This document shows positions 35,378-44,244 of a stretch of 64,000 nt of DNA, piece by piece (position 1 is the first letter of the stretch; every line of letters starts with the position of its first letter). Source of the DNA: Magnetaquicoccus sp039908525. GTDB lineage: Bacteria; Pseudomonadota; Magnetococcia; Magnetococcales; Magnetaquicoccaceae. Under the pieces are notes generated by a model. It did not search any database and was not told the origin of the DNA. It saw only the letters and a program-made list of their open reading frames with translations. The stretch spans positions 1 through 64,000 of the forward strand of contig JAMOAY010000002.1 in assembly GCA_039908525.1 (NCBI GenBank), read 5' to 3'. The position numbers were made by a program, and so were the translations under genes.

Positions 35378-36418
35378 ATGAGTCGATTCATGACGGTGTG
35401 TCAGCAGTTGCGGACCAACCCACAAACCTGGCTGGTGACCGGGGCCGCCGGTTTTATTGGCAGCAACTTGCTGGAAACCCTGTTGACCCTGGATCAAATC
35501 GTGGTGGCGGTGGACAACTTTTCCACAGGCTATCGCCACAATCTGGACCAGGTCCGCGATGCGGTGACCCCGCAGCAATGGCGGCGGTGCACGTTTTACG
35601 AAATGGATATCCGCACGGCTGCAGATTGCCGGAGGGTGTGCACCGGTGTGGACCGGATCCTTCACCAGGCCGCACTGGGCTCCGTGCCCCGATCCATCCA
35701 GGATCCGATCACAACCAACCATACGAATGTAGATGGTTTTTTGAATATGTTGGTCGCGGCCCGGCAGGCCGGTGTCAAGCGGTTTGTGTATGCATCCTCC
35801 AGTGCCGTTTACGGGGATCATGCCGAACTGCCCAAGGTGGAAGCGTGCATCGGCCGTCCCCTCTCCCCGTATGCGGTGAGCAAATATGCCAATGAACTCT
35901 ATGCCCATGTTTTTGCTCATGCCTGCGGTGTGGAGAACGTTGGTTTGCGTTATTTCAATGTGTTCGGTCGCAGACAGGATGCCAACGGTGCCTACGCAGC
36001 GGTCATCCCGACATGGATTGGCGCACTGTTGAGCGGTAACCCGGTCTGCATCAACGGCGATGGCGAGACAAGCCGCGATTTCTGTTTTGTCGACAACTGT
36101 GTGCAGGCCAATCTGTTGGCCGCCACCACCGACCATCCCCTCGCCATCAACCAGATATACAATGTGGCCTTGCACGAGCGCACCACGTTGAACACCTTGT
36201 TTGCCACCATTCTGGCCGGGTTGCAAAAACGGATTCCCGGGTTGCCGACCATTCAACCGGTATACCAGCCTTTCCGACCCGGCGATGTCCGTCACTCTTG
36301 GGCGGACATATCCAAGGCACAGGAATTGCTAGGCTATCAACCGACACATCGGTTTCAACAGGGGCTGGAAGAGTCTTTGGATTGGTATGTGGCCTGCATG
36401 AAAAACCGTCAAGAGTGA
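35378..36418 (+). CDS. UDP-N-acetylglucosamine 4-epimerase-like (TviC/WbpP type)
   Basis: 346 residues from the ATG at 35378 with AAGGAG upstream; the open frame from 35126 lies within tviB and is not real. It is an extended SDR: GAAGFIG (22-28), SSSAVYG, YAVSKYANE (catalytic Tyr near 164) and GLRYFNVFGRRQDANGAYAAV, typical of the WbpP/TviC 4-epimerases of N-acetylated UDP-sugars. It acts with the dehydrogenase before it to give UDP-GalNAcA or related uronic acid. Only 10 bp separate it from the dehydrogenase, so it is in the same operon. Confidence 0.9.
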   Translation: MSRFMTVCQQLRTNPQTWLVTGAAGFIGSNLLETLLTLDQIVVAVDNFSTGYRHNLDQVRDAVTPQQWRRCTFYEMDIRTAADCRRVCTGVDRILHQAALGSVPRSIQDPITTNHTNVDGFLNMLVAARQAGVKRFVYASSSAVYGDHAELPKVEACIGRPLSPYAVSKYANELYAHVFAHACGVENVGLRYFNVFGRRQDANGAYAAVIPTWIGALLSGNPVCINGDGETSRDFCFVDNCVQANLLAATTDHPLAINQIYNVALHERTTLNTLFATILAGLQKRIPGLPTIQPVYQPFRPGDVRHSWADISKAQELLGYQPTHRFQQGLEESLDWYVACMKNRQE

Positions 36419-36422
36419 GCAC

Positions 36423-37301
36423 GTGATTTTCTATTTTATTTCCAGTTTTTACAAAAGAAAGGCACCGGTTGATACGCCGACCGGTGCGCCGCCACACCCT
36501 CCCCTGGAGAGGCATCAGAAAGAGGACCGGTTGCCGCACAACGCGGCGAGGGGCTCTGCCCGGCCGGATGTGCAGAATGAAGCCCTCCTGGCTCTGCGGA
36601 GACAACCGAGGCTCTTGCAGCGTCTCTCTGCGCCCGCCGGAGCCGGTTGTTCGACGCCCGTTCCTCCCCCTTCTGCCGTTCCTGGCATGGTTTCCGCCCT
36701 GTCTGTCTGGAAAAAGACCAGGGACAGTCAGGGATTCAGGATCACCCTGTTGCTGTTGATGCTCGGTGCCGTGTTCTATGTCAATCTTCAGGATTTGTTT
36801 GAGTGGCCGTCGGTGCGGGAAGCGGTGTTCGCACCGCAACGTGGCGCGCTCCCGGTTGCCCGCCCCGTCGACACGACTCCGACAAGCCGCAGCAACCTGC
36901 CTGGCAGCCGCCTGAGTGTTGTTTTTTTTTACAAGAAAAACATGAAGGATTACTACTGCCTGAACCACCCTGGCACCGGATGCACGCCCGGTCAACTGCT
37001 GGTTTCGCCCGTGCCCGACACCTTGGAAAGCATCTATGAGGGGGGTATCCATTATGCCCAGCACTGCGTACAGTGCCATGGCCCCTCTGGAAAAGGCCAT
37101 GGGACGGAAGCTGTTCGTCTCAAACTGCCGATGGAACCCTTGAGTTGGGTCGGCAGTGACATCCTGGATCGAGAGGCCTATCTGTTCTGGATTGTCGCCC
37201 GAGGAGGGGGAGATTTTGGTGGTCACATGCCGCCTTTCAGGGGAATCTTGAATGAGCAACAGATCTGGCAGGTGGTCTTGTTTTTGAAAACGCTGCGCTG
37301 A
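36423..37301 (+). CDS. Membrane-anchored cytochrome c with conserved FFYK-NMK-YYC module
   Basis: 292 residues from a GTG start. Residues 1-100 are disordered and Pro/Arg-rich, 106-121 form a transmembrane helix, and the C-terminus is periplasmic: the module FFYKKNMKDYYC (168-179) with the two cysteines C179 and C187 (C-x7-C), then a single haem site CVQCH (215-219) and a possible axial Met269 in MPPFRG. The cytochrome c at 47429-48646 shares every one of these features. Such a gene inside a polysaccharide operon is not expected; it lies 4 bp from the epimerase and 27 bp from the double glycosyltransferase. No catalytic enzyme domain is seen, so electron transfer or redox sensing is likely. 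Confidence 0.88.
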   Translation: MIFYFISSFYKRKAPVDTPTGAPPHPPLERHQKEDRLPHNAARGSARPDVQNEALLALRRQPRLLQRLSAPAGAGCSTPVPPPSAVPGMVSALSVWKKTRDSQGFRITLLLLMLGAVFYVNLQDLFEWPSVREAVFAPQRGALPVARPVDTTPTSRSNLPGSRLSVVFFYKKNMKDYYCLNHPGTGCTPGQLLVSPVPDTLESIYEGGIHYAQHCVQCHGPSGKGHGTEAVRLKLPMEPLSWVGSDILDREAYLFWIVARGGGDFGGHMPPFRGILNEQQIWQVVLFLKTLR

Positions 37302-37328
37302 TCCATCGGGAGAGAGGGGATTTCTTGA

Positions 37329-39494
37329 GTGAACGATCAGGCAACAGGCCCGTTGGCCATGGAGGCCGCCTTTGCGGTGACCCCCTGGCCCCGTGGCGAG
37401 GGCGGACGGCAGCGCATGATGCGCCGCTTTATCGAATCGGCGAGAACACGCTGTTACCGGGTGGTGCCCGTGCCGTTGCTGGCCAGGCAACAACCCTGTC
37501 TGCTCGATCTGGGCCACCCGCAGCAGGAGGCATTGTGGAAGTCCGGTCGACCGGTGATCTATCGGGCGCCGGGACAGTTTCTGCAGGAACCATTGGCCCA
37601 CAATAACCGCCTCTCCCCAGGAGAAGTTCTCCAGACCAAACGGGTCCAGGAGGCACTGATCCGGGCCGAATTTGTTCTCTATCCAAGCCTCTCCGCCAAA
37701 CAGCGTCTGGACCGGTTGCACCAGCGGCCGGAAGGCAGTTGGGCGGTCATCCCCAATGCGGTTTGTCTGAATCATTACGCCCCGGCCCCCTTCAGGCCGG
37801 CGAGGGTCAATCCGGTTCCGTGTCTGGGAGGGGTGGGGCCACTGTGCCGTCGCGCCGGGCTGACTCTGCTGTTGGAGGTGGCCAGAAGGTTGCCGATCCG
37901 CCCCCATCTGCTGCTGTTGGGCCCACTGGATGGTGATTGCCTGCCCTTGTTGCATCAGGCCCTGTCTGATCCGTATTGGCAGGGTGCCCTTGAGTATGTG
38001 CCGCGACTGTCTGCCCCCCAATGGGTGCACCAGTACCGGCGCATGGATTGTCTGCTCCACACCCTGGCAGGGGATGCCTCTCCCCACGAGATCGTGGAGG
38101 CCCTCGCGTGTGGTGTACCCGTGGTGTATCCCGCAGCGAGCGGTTGCAATGCGCTGATCGGTACCGGTGGCCTGTCCGTGTCGGATTCGGAACCGGACGA
38201 CCCCCGCAGAGAAGGGCTCAAGGCCGGCATGGCACAGGCGGTTGAACAGGTGCTGGATGCTCTGCCTGACTGGCACCGTCGAGCGCGATTGCAGGCTGAG
38301 CGATCAAACAACATTGAGCTGATGTCACAGCTCTATCTGCGTGGCATGGGATTCCCGCCCGGTGCCCCGCCACGGAGCTGGAAATATGTGGCCGTGCGCA
38401 CCGTTGGCCGCCTGTTGTTCCCCTTGACCCGCAGGGTGCGGACAAAGAGGAGCGGTCGTCCCCGGATTGGCCTGGTCCTGTGGGACTGGAACATGGGGGG
38501 CATCGCCTCCTGGATGTTTCGTGTGGCGGCGGCCATTCCGGAGTTTGAATTTCATTTTATCGCCACCCACCTGGAGTTGCACGCCCAACGGTGCGAAGAG
38601 GTGGGTCGATTTGCCTATACGCCGGGTTTCTGGCCGTTGGTGCGCCATCTGCGGCGGCACAGCTTTGACCTGGTGCAGGTATCCAACAATCGATGGCCTG
38701 TGGATGCGGCCAGGGCAGCCGGAGTACCCAGGATTATTGAGAGAACCGACGGGACAGGCTCCTGTTGTCGGCTTGCCAAGGGGGATCTGGATTGGGTGAT
38801 CATCTCCGCGCAGGGAACAGAACCCTATATTCGCCGCTTCTGGCCGCAGGTGCCAACCCAGAATATTCGCAACAGCGTGGATTTGCAAGAGGTGGATGCC
38901 ACAAAACCTCTGAGGAGTGCGGCGGCTGATCGGGTGGTGATTGGCCGTTGCTCCCGGTTTGGGTGGGGCAAACGCATGGACCTGCTGATCGATGCCACAG
39001 CCATCCTGGTCGAGCGGGAGCGGTCGGTGCAACTGGTTCTGGCGGGTGAGGATTCCAAACTGACCGGGGCACTCTCCATCGAATCCGACCTGCATCGACA
39101 AGCCGCTCCACTGGGCGATCGGGTCCAATTTTTTGGTCGTACGGATACCCCTCTGGCACTGGCACACGGGTTTGACATTGCCGTCTGCAGCTCCAATCCC
39201 TTCAATGAAGGGATTCCCAACTCCTTGATCGAGCCGATGGCGTGCGGCAAACCGGTTGTGGCCACCGATATTGATCAGGTGTCGGAGCTGGTGATCGATG
39301 GGGTGAACGGTTTTCTGGTGCCTCCAGGTGATGCCATGGCACTGGCCAATGCCCTGGATCGACTGGTGACCGATGTCTCGTTGCGTGCCCGCATGGGTCA
39401 GGCAGCGCGGCGCACCATCGAGGAACGCTTCTCCTTCGATGTGGCGTTGGATCGCTATCGTACCCTCTACAGGCGACTGCTCGATGCACCGTGA
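37329..39494 (+). CDS. Double glycosyltransferase (two GT-B halves fused)
   Basis: 721 residues from GTG at 37329 with a GAGAGGGG box upstream. Residues about 14-335 are paralogous to the protein at 14373-15434 (for example FAVTPWPRGEGGRQRMMRRFI and RLHQRPEGSWAVIPNAV), and 375-720 form an independent GT4 domain: RIGLVLWDWNMGGIASWMFR, VIGRCSRFGWGKRMDLLI and NPFNEGIPNSLIEPMACGKPVVATD. The first half has lost part of its donor site: its HTLAGDASPHEIVEALACG retains the E-x7-E-like end. The fusion may couple two consecutive transfers. It precedes a methyltransferase with an 11-bp overlap. Confidence 0.88.
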   Translation: MNDQATGPLAMEAAFAVTPWPRGEGGRQRMMRRFIESARTRCYRVVPVPLLARQQPCLLDLGHPQQEALWKSGRPVIYRAPGQFLQEPLAHNNRLSPGEVLQTKRVQEALIRAEFVLYPSLSAKQRLDRLHQRPEGSWAVIPNAVCLNHYAPAPFRPARVNPVPCLGGVGPLCRRAGLTLLLEVARRLPIRPHLLLLGPLDGDCLPLLHQALSDPYWQGALEYVPRLSAPQWVHQYRRMDCLLHTLAGDASPHEIVEALACGVPVVYPAASGCNALIGTGGLSVSDSEPDDPRREGLKAGMAQAVEQVLDALPDWHRRARLQAERSNNIELMSQLYLRGMGFPPGAPPRSWKYVAVRTVGRLLFPLTRRVRTKRSGRPRIGLVLWDWNMGGIASWMFRVAAAIPEFEFHFIATHLELHAQRCEEVGRFAYTPGFWPLVRHLRRHSFDLVQVSNNRWPVDAARAAGVPRIIERTDGTGSCCRLAKGDLDWVIISAQGTEPYIRRFWPQVPTQNIRNSVDLQEVDATKPLRSAAADRVVIGRCSRFGWGKRMDLLIDATAILVERERSVQLVLAGEDSKLTGALSIESDLHRQAAPLGDRVQFFGRTDTPLALAHGFDIAVCSSNPFNEGIPNSLIEPMACGKPVVATDIDQVSELVIDGVNGFLVPPGDAMALANALDRLVTDVSLRARMGQAARRTIEERFSFDVALDRYRTLYRRLLDAP

Positions 39495-40173
39495 TCCCAT
39501 CGCCCCACTCCGCCACAAGACAGTGCCGCCGATTCCCTCTGGGCCAATTTTTGTGGGTCGGGAGGGGCGTTCCCGGTTTGTTGCGGCCCATTTTGCCTCC
39601 TTGTGGCACGACTCTGTCCTGGACGTGGGGTGTTTCAAGGGCGAACTGGGTCTGCATCTGCCACCCGGTTGTCGCCATGTGGGCATCGACCTGTATGGCC
39701 AACCCGACCTGGTGGTCAATCTGGACCGTGGCCATATCCCCTTTGCCGACGCCTCGTTCGATATGGTGGTCTGTGTGGATGTCCTGGAACATCTGGAGCA
39801 CATTCATCGGGTGTTTGACGAGTTGCTGCGGATTTCCAGCAATCGGGTGCTGGTCAGCCTGCCCAATTGCTGGCATGGCAACTGGCGTTGGGTTCTGCCT
39901 GGGAGCACTCCCGCATCGGGAAAATATTATGGTCTGCCCGGTCACCCCCCCCCGGATCGGCATCGATGGTTTTTCAACACCATCGAGGCAGTGGAATTTT
40001 TACAGATTCGCACCCGACAGGCCGGGGCGGAGATGGAATATCTCGATTTTGGGATGCCTGCCCCCACCGTCCGGCATCGGCTGATACGGCCTTTGCTGGG
40101 GAGAAACTATTGGGCATGGTTTCCGACAACGGTCTGGTCGGTGATCAAAAAAGGGGTTGTCCCCGTCTCATGA
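39484..40173 (+). CDS. SAM-dependent methyltransferase
   Basis: 229 residues from the ATG at 39484 inside the end of the double glycosyltransferase; the frame upstream is not supported. SVLDVGCFKGELGLHLP is motif I, VGIDLYGQPDLVV the next acidic strand, and IPFADASFDMVVCVDVLEHLEHI motif post-II. The Cys after the second Gly of motif I (GCFKG) is a little unusual but common in the FkbM/Methyltransf_11 region. It probably decorates a nascent sugar. It is convergent with the GT4 gene at 40168. Confidence 0.83.
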   Translation: MHRDPIAPLRHKTVPPIPSGPIFVGREGRSRFVAAHFASLWHDSVLDVGCFKGELGLHLPPGCRHVGIDLYGQPDLVVNLDRGHIPFADASFDMVVCVDVLEHLEHIHRVFDELLRISSNRVLVSLPNCWHGNWRWVLPGSTPASGKYYGLPGHPPPDRHRWFFNTIEAVEFLQIRTRQAGAEMEYLDFGMPAPTVRHRLIRPLLGRNYWAWFPTTVWSVIKKGVVPVS

Positions 40174-41343
40174 CCTCCCGGCGTCGGTTTTTCCCAATGC
40201 CCGTCGGTAGTGTGCCAGATGGTCTCTGGCGATGCGGGTGGACTCACAGAGACGGGCTGTGGCCATGCCACCGGCCACCAGTCGGTGCCGCAGGTCGGCC
40301 TCCTGCCGGATGCGCTGGCTGGCATGAGCGACCATCTCCGGTTTGTCCAACGGAACCAGCAGACCATTGACCTCGTGCCGAACCAGATCCCGGGTACCGA
40401 ACACGTCGGTGGCAACAAGAGGAACGCCGCTGGCCATGGCCTCCAGGGCTGCCATGGGCATTCCCTCGCGTTCGCTCAGCAACCATGCCACACCGGCGGT
40501 GCGGAGCAGATCGGGCACATCCGTGCGCACCCCCAGGAAAGAGACTTTTCCTGCCAATCGACCCTGTTGGGCCATCGCTTCCAACCGGGATCGCTCTGCC
40601 CCATCACCCACCACCCACAGTTCGGCGGAGGGAGTCGTCTCCAGCCAAGCCTGCAGGGCCAGCAACCCCATGTGAACCCGTTTCAAGGGGTGGAGGGTGC
40701 CGACCATGATGGCCCGCTCCACGACCATTTGTGGCTGCGGAGGCGGATGGCAGGCGCTCAAATCCACCGGGTTGGGTTGGAGGGTGATGCTTTGGGAGTC
40801 CCGGTGCAACCCGTGGGCCTGGTGTTGGGCCACCGACGGGGAGACCGCCAACAGACGGCAATGAGAGGCGGCGATGGCACGGGTGTAGAGCATGCGTCGC
40901 CAGCGGGAGGGGAGGTCGTTGCCCGCCAGGCAAGGGTCCAGGCCGTGGGCGGTGAACAGAATTTTCGCCCCCGCCGCACGGGCAACCGCTCCACCCCAGA
41001 CCAGGCTGTGCATGATATGAAAGTGGACGACATCCGGTTTGAGGGCGCGAAAAAGATGCCACAACCGGCGGCGGATGCGCCAGTGCAAATCCTGGCGATA
41101 AAAGCGGATGGGTCCCTGTTCGTAGAGGGCCAGACGATGGATCCGGACGCCGCTGGTGGCCAGCTCATTCTGGTATTCGCAGCGCGGGCCGATGATGACC
41201 AGATGCACCTCGACACCCAGTCCGGCCAGGTTGCGGCACAAGGAGACCACCACCGATTCCGCCCCGGCCCGGCGCAGGTCCGGCAGCACCATGGCCAGTC
41301 GCAGCCCGGTTTCCTCCGGTTGTCTGTTCGAGTCGGGTGTCAT
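40168..41343 (-). CDS. Glycosyltransferase family 4
   Basis: 391 residues from the ATG at 41343 (ATGA overlap with the stop of the gene upstream); the earlier Met at 41445 is not supported. N-terminal LAMVLPDLRRAGAESVVVSLC with the family's GG-like loop, PDVVHFHIMHSLVWG, then ILFTAHGLDPCLAGNDL, the donor segment AIMVGTLHPLKRVHMGL and LSEREGMPMAALEAMASGVPLVATD. A standard GT4 enzyme, likely adding a sugar late in the repeat. Its 3' end overlaps the methyltransferase stop by 6 bp. Confidence 0.88.
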   Translation of the reverse strand: MTPDSNRQPEETGLRLAMVLPDLRRAGAESVVVSLCRNLAGLGVEVHLVIIGPRCEYQNELATSGVRIHRLALYEQGPIRFYRQDLHWRIRRRLWHLFRALKPDVVHFHIMHSLVWGGAVARAAGAKILFTAHGLDPCLAGNDLPSRWRRMLYTRAIAASHCRLLAVSPSVAQHQAHGLHRDSQSITLQPNPVDLSACHPPPQPQMVVERAIMVGTLHPLKRVHMGLLALQAWLETTPSAELWVVGDGAERSRLEAMAQQGRLAGKVSFLGVRTDVPDLLRTAGVAWLLSEREGMPMAALEAMASGVPLVATDVFGTRDLVRHEVNGLLVPLDKPEMVAHASQRIRQEADLRHRLVAGGMATARLCESTRIARDHLAHYRRALGKTDAGRS

Positions 41344-42566
41344 GGGGTTGTTTCCTGAATCAATTGCCACCAGGCGGCCATGGCGATGGGTTGATCGAAC
41401 CGCTCCAGAAACAGTCGGCGGGCGCTCTGCCCCATCCGTTGACACTGCTGTCGATCATCGGCCCAGGCGATCAGTTGCCGGACGACGGCCTGGACATCTC
41501 CGATGGCGCAGGTACAACCGCAGCCCGCTGCCTGCAACAACGCCGGGATCTCGCCCTGCCGGTCGCCCACGTAGAGGGTGGGCCGACCGGCGGCCAGGAT
41601 GCCGTAGACTTTGCTGGGCACGATCAATCCCTCCAACTCCGGCATCAGGGAGATCCAGTGAATGTCTGGCAGAGTCAGGCTGTAGGGGAGCATGCAACGG
41701 GGTTGGTATGGTTTCAGGAGAATGTTGGGGGGTGGGGCCGCTTTGAGCCGCTCTTGCAGACGGTTGAAACCGACCCCGCCACCGATGAACAGAAAGCAGA
41801 TCTCCGGTCGGTGTTCAAGCTCCCTGGCGGCGGCCAGGATGGTGTCCATCTCGTGGGCCCGACCCAGATTGCCGGAATATCCCACCACAAAACGTCCGTT
41901 CACCTCCCACTCTGTGCGCAGCGGGTTTTTTTCGTGGGCAATCGGGCGAATGGTCTGGCCATCGGACCAGTTGTGGATGATGCAAATCCGCTCTGCCGGG
42001 ACTCCTTCCTGCCGCAACTTCTCGGCCATGCGTTGGCCCAGAACCACATTCCGGAAAGCCTGCCGCCAGGTTCGGTTGCGCACCCTGCGGAGCAGACGCA
42101 AGCCGGGATTCCCGAATGGCCGCACGCCCAGGAGCATGGCCACTTCGGGAAAGATATCGTGGTTCCAGGTCAGCAACCGTGCATGGCGCAGCCGGAGGAT
42201 GGGCCACTGGCTGACGGCCAACAGGGGGGGATCGCTCAATACGACGACCAGGTCGTCCCGCCGGGCCAACAGGAACAGCCTGCAGGCAGCGCTGAGGTGG
42301 AAGGTCAGATAATCGATGAGACGACCCGGCAAAAAATGACGACCAAAGCGGGAGCTCCAGACACGATGCACATGGACACCGTCCAGCACTTCCCTGCCGG
42401 GCAAACGGGCCCGGGGATCGTCATAACGCAGACGACTGGCAATGACCTGCACCGACAGACCCCGCTTGACCAGATCGGTGGTCAGGTCCGCAAGCATCTG
42501 GCTGGTAGCCGCATGGTCCGGAGAAAAAAAACGATTGAGGAAAATAATTTTTCTGGAACAATGCAT
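41340..42566 (-). CDS. Glycosyltransferase family 4 (WbuB-like)
   Basis: 408 residues. The pattern of IIFLNRFFSPDHAATSQMLADL, VVLSDPPLLAVSQWPILRLR and TWNHDIFPEVAMLLG is that of the WbuB/WbnE-like fucosamine-type GT4 group, followed by VVGYSGNLGRAHEMDTILAAARE and LEGLIVPSKVYGILAAGRPTLYVG. This suggests a deoxyamino-sugar donor, but that is only inferred from motif resemblance. It is coupled by ATGA to the next gene on the minus strand and divergent from the secreted protein at 42659 with a 92-bp gap. Confidence 0.88.
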   Translation of the reverse strand: MHCSRKIIFLNRFFSPDHAATSQMLADLTTDLVKRGLSVQVIASRLRYDDPRARLPGREVLDGVHVHRVWSSRFGRHFLPGRLIDYLTFHLSAACRLFLLARRDDLVVVLSDPPLLAVSQWPILRLRHARLLTWNHDIFPEVAMLLGVRPFGNPGLRLLRRVRNRTWRQAFRNVVLGQRMAEKLRQEGVPAERICIIHNWSDGQTIRPIAHEKNPLRTEWEVNGRFVVGYSGNLGRAHEMDTILAAARELEHRPEICFLFIGGGVGFNRLQERLKAAPPPNILLKPYQPRCMLPYSLTLPDIHWISLMPELEGLIVPSKVYGILAAGRPTLYVGDRQGEIPALLQAAGCGCTCAIGDVQAVVRQLIAWADDRQQCQRMGQSARRLFLERFDQPIAMAAWWQLIQETTP

Positions 42567-42658
42567 GGCCGTATGGCAATCCTGCCTATTGGGAATGATG
42601 AAAAAGGGGAATTGTCCAGGGAATTCATATTTTTTTCAATGGATGATGGAGCAAAGGC

Positions 42659-44203
42659 ATGACACAGGCTGGATGTGCAGGGGCATGGGTCCGGGTGGGG
42701 CTGGTGTGGATCTTGATCGTATTGGCCGGGATGAAACCCTCCATGGCCCAACCGGTCTCTCCGCCTGATGATGCTGCAGTGACGGGTCTGCTCTACCCCA
42801 CCAGCGATGTCAAGCCTGCAGAGAGCCGACCCAACGGGGCGGATTGGCTGAGAATGATCCGCGAACGGATCCCCCCCCTTACCCATGAACGGGGCAAACG
42901 CTGGCCATTGACCCTGATTGCAGGTGTTGGCTTTGAACCGCTATCGGTGGAAGATATTCGCATGTTGTTGGCGCGGGGTATTACCCAGCACCTGGATCTG
43001 AGGAGCCATACTGCGCTGGCTGCGGCCCGTCGCCTGCAGGAGGCTGGGGCGCCGATCATCCTGACCGATGGGCGCAATGGGGCCTGGCCGTATGATCTGG
43101 AGAAGGAAAAGAGCCAATGGGCCCACCAATATCCCGCCAATCTGAAGGTGGATGCCCATTGGCAGAATCTGCCGTCGCCGGCCATGTTTCGCGGTTGGGC
43201 GGTGGCCGCCGAGCAGTTGCGTGCCATCCTGAATCGTTTTCGCCAGGAGCGGATGGTGGTGGATGCCGTCTGGCTGGATTATGAAAATGAGCCCAGCATG
43301 GCCAATTACTACGCCACCATTCTCTCTCCCACCAGTCGGGCCCTGTTGCCGGAGCGGGCCGTGGCCAATGAAGAGTCTTTTCGTTTGTATTGCCGTCAAT
43401 TGTGGGTACAACTGTTATCGACCTACATGGCCGGCCCGGCCCGGGAGATCTTTCCCCGGATCTCCATCACCAATTGGGTGGTGACGCTCTCTTCGGTGGA
43501 CAGGCCGGTTCTGGGCTGGAAAGATGAACCGCATCCCCCCATGGGGCCCACCCTGTTCACCGCCACCAATCCGGTCGCCTATGGCATCGACACGGCGTTT
43601 CTCTCCTTGTGGAAAAAGGAGTATCCTCTGGACCAGGAGCATGTGGACCAGTTCTACACCCATATTCTGCTGCGTCAGATATCGGCAGACAGTGCCAACC
43701 GCCAGCAGCAGGCCCCCTACATGGCCTCCATTCCCTGGGTGGGACGCTGGGTATCCGACCATGCGGACAAAAAAGTGCCGGTCATGAGTCGGGAACGTTA
43801 TCGGGAGGTGTTGCGCCACATCTGGTTGCGCGGTATCGACGGCATTCAAGTGTTCAATCCAGTCCATGCCCTGGACAGGGTGGGGATGGCGGTGGCCGAG
43901 GTGGAAGATGCCACGGCTGTTTATAATGAGATGCTGGCCCATCGGGATTTTCTGGAGAAAGGGACCCCGATCAATCTGAGCTACCCCATGATCCAGGCAG
44001 AGGGGGCCATTTGGTCCGGGTTGCGGATGCAGGATGCAGCCATCATTCGGCTCTTCTGGCAGGGATCGTCGATGGGTACATTGGAAGTTGAACCCTGGCC
44101 GGGCAGCAAAGTGACTTTGAGCAATCCCACCCGCGGGGCGACATATCACTTGCGCCGAGATAAAAAAGATAATACAATTCAAATTGTTGCTGTGCACCGT
44201 TGA
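42659..44203 (+). CDS. Secreted protein of unknown function, possible glycoside-active barrel
   Basis: 514 residues with a clear signal peptide (VRVGLVWILIVLAGMKPSMA; cleavage near 30). I do not recognise a family. WLTLIAGVG-like start, ITQHLDLRSHTALAAARRLQEAG, IILTDGRNGAWPYD and VDAVWLDYENEPSMANYY (about 200-217) suggest an alpha/beta-barrel with Asp/Glu residues suited to glycan cleavage, and the C-terminal ~90 residues form a beta-rich GSSMGTLEVEPWPGSKVTLSN module like the accessory domains of hydrolases. In a polysaccharide locus it may trim or depolymerise the product. It overlaps the next gene's frame by 4 bp only outside my chosen start. Confidence 0.6.
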   Translation: MTQAGCAGAWVRVGLVWILIVLAGMKPSMAQPVSPPDDAAVTGLLYPTSDVKPAESRPNGADWLRMIRERIPPLTHERGKRWPLTLIAGVGFEPLSVEDIRMLLARGITQHLDLRSHTALAAARRLQEAGAPIILTDGRNGAWPYDLEKEKSQWAHQYPANLKVDAHWQNLPSPAMFRGWAVAAEQLRAILNRFRQERMVVDAVWLDYENEPSMANYYATILSPTSRALLPERAVANEESFRLYCRQLWVQLLSTYMAGPAREIFPRISITNWVVTLSSVDRPVLGWKDEPHPPMGPTLFTATNPVAYGIDTAFLSLWKKEYPLDQEHVDQFYTHILLRQISADSANRQQQAPYMASIPWVGRWVSDHADKKVPVMSRERYREVLRHIWLRGIDGIQVFNPVHALDRVGMAVAEVEDATAVYNEMLAHRDFLEKGTPINLSYPMIQAEGAIWSGLRMQDAAIIRLFWQGSSMGTLEVEPWPGSKVTLSNPTRGATYHLRRDKKDNTIQIVAVHR

Positions 44204-44244
44204 CGTGCGGCGCCATTTCCGGGGTATGGAGGCAGGGGCGGACG

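Noticed and set aside
36147..38276. A long minus-strand open frame of about 709 codons opposite the epimerase, cytochrome and glycosyltransferase genes
   Set aside because: It runs antisense to three well-supported genes, its predicted sequence is Pro/Gln/His-rich without family motifs, and long antisense frames are common in this GC-rich DNA.
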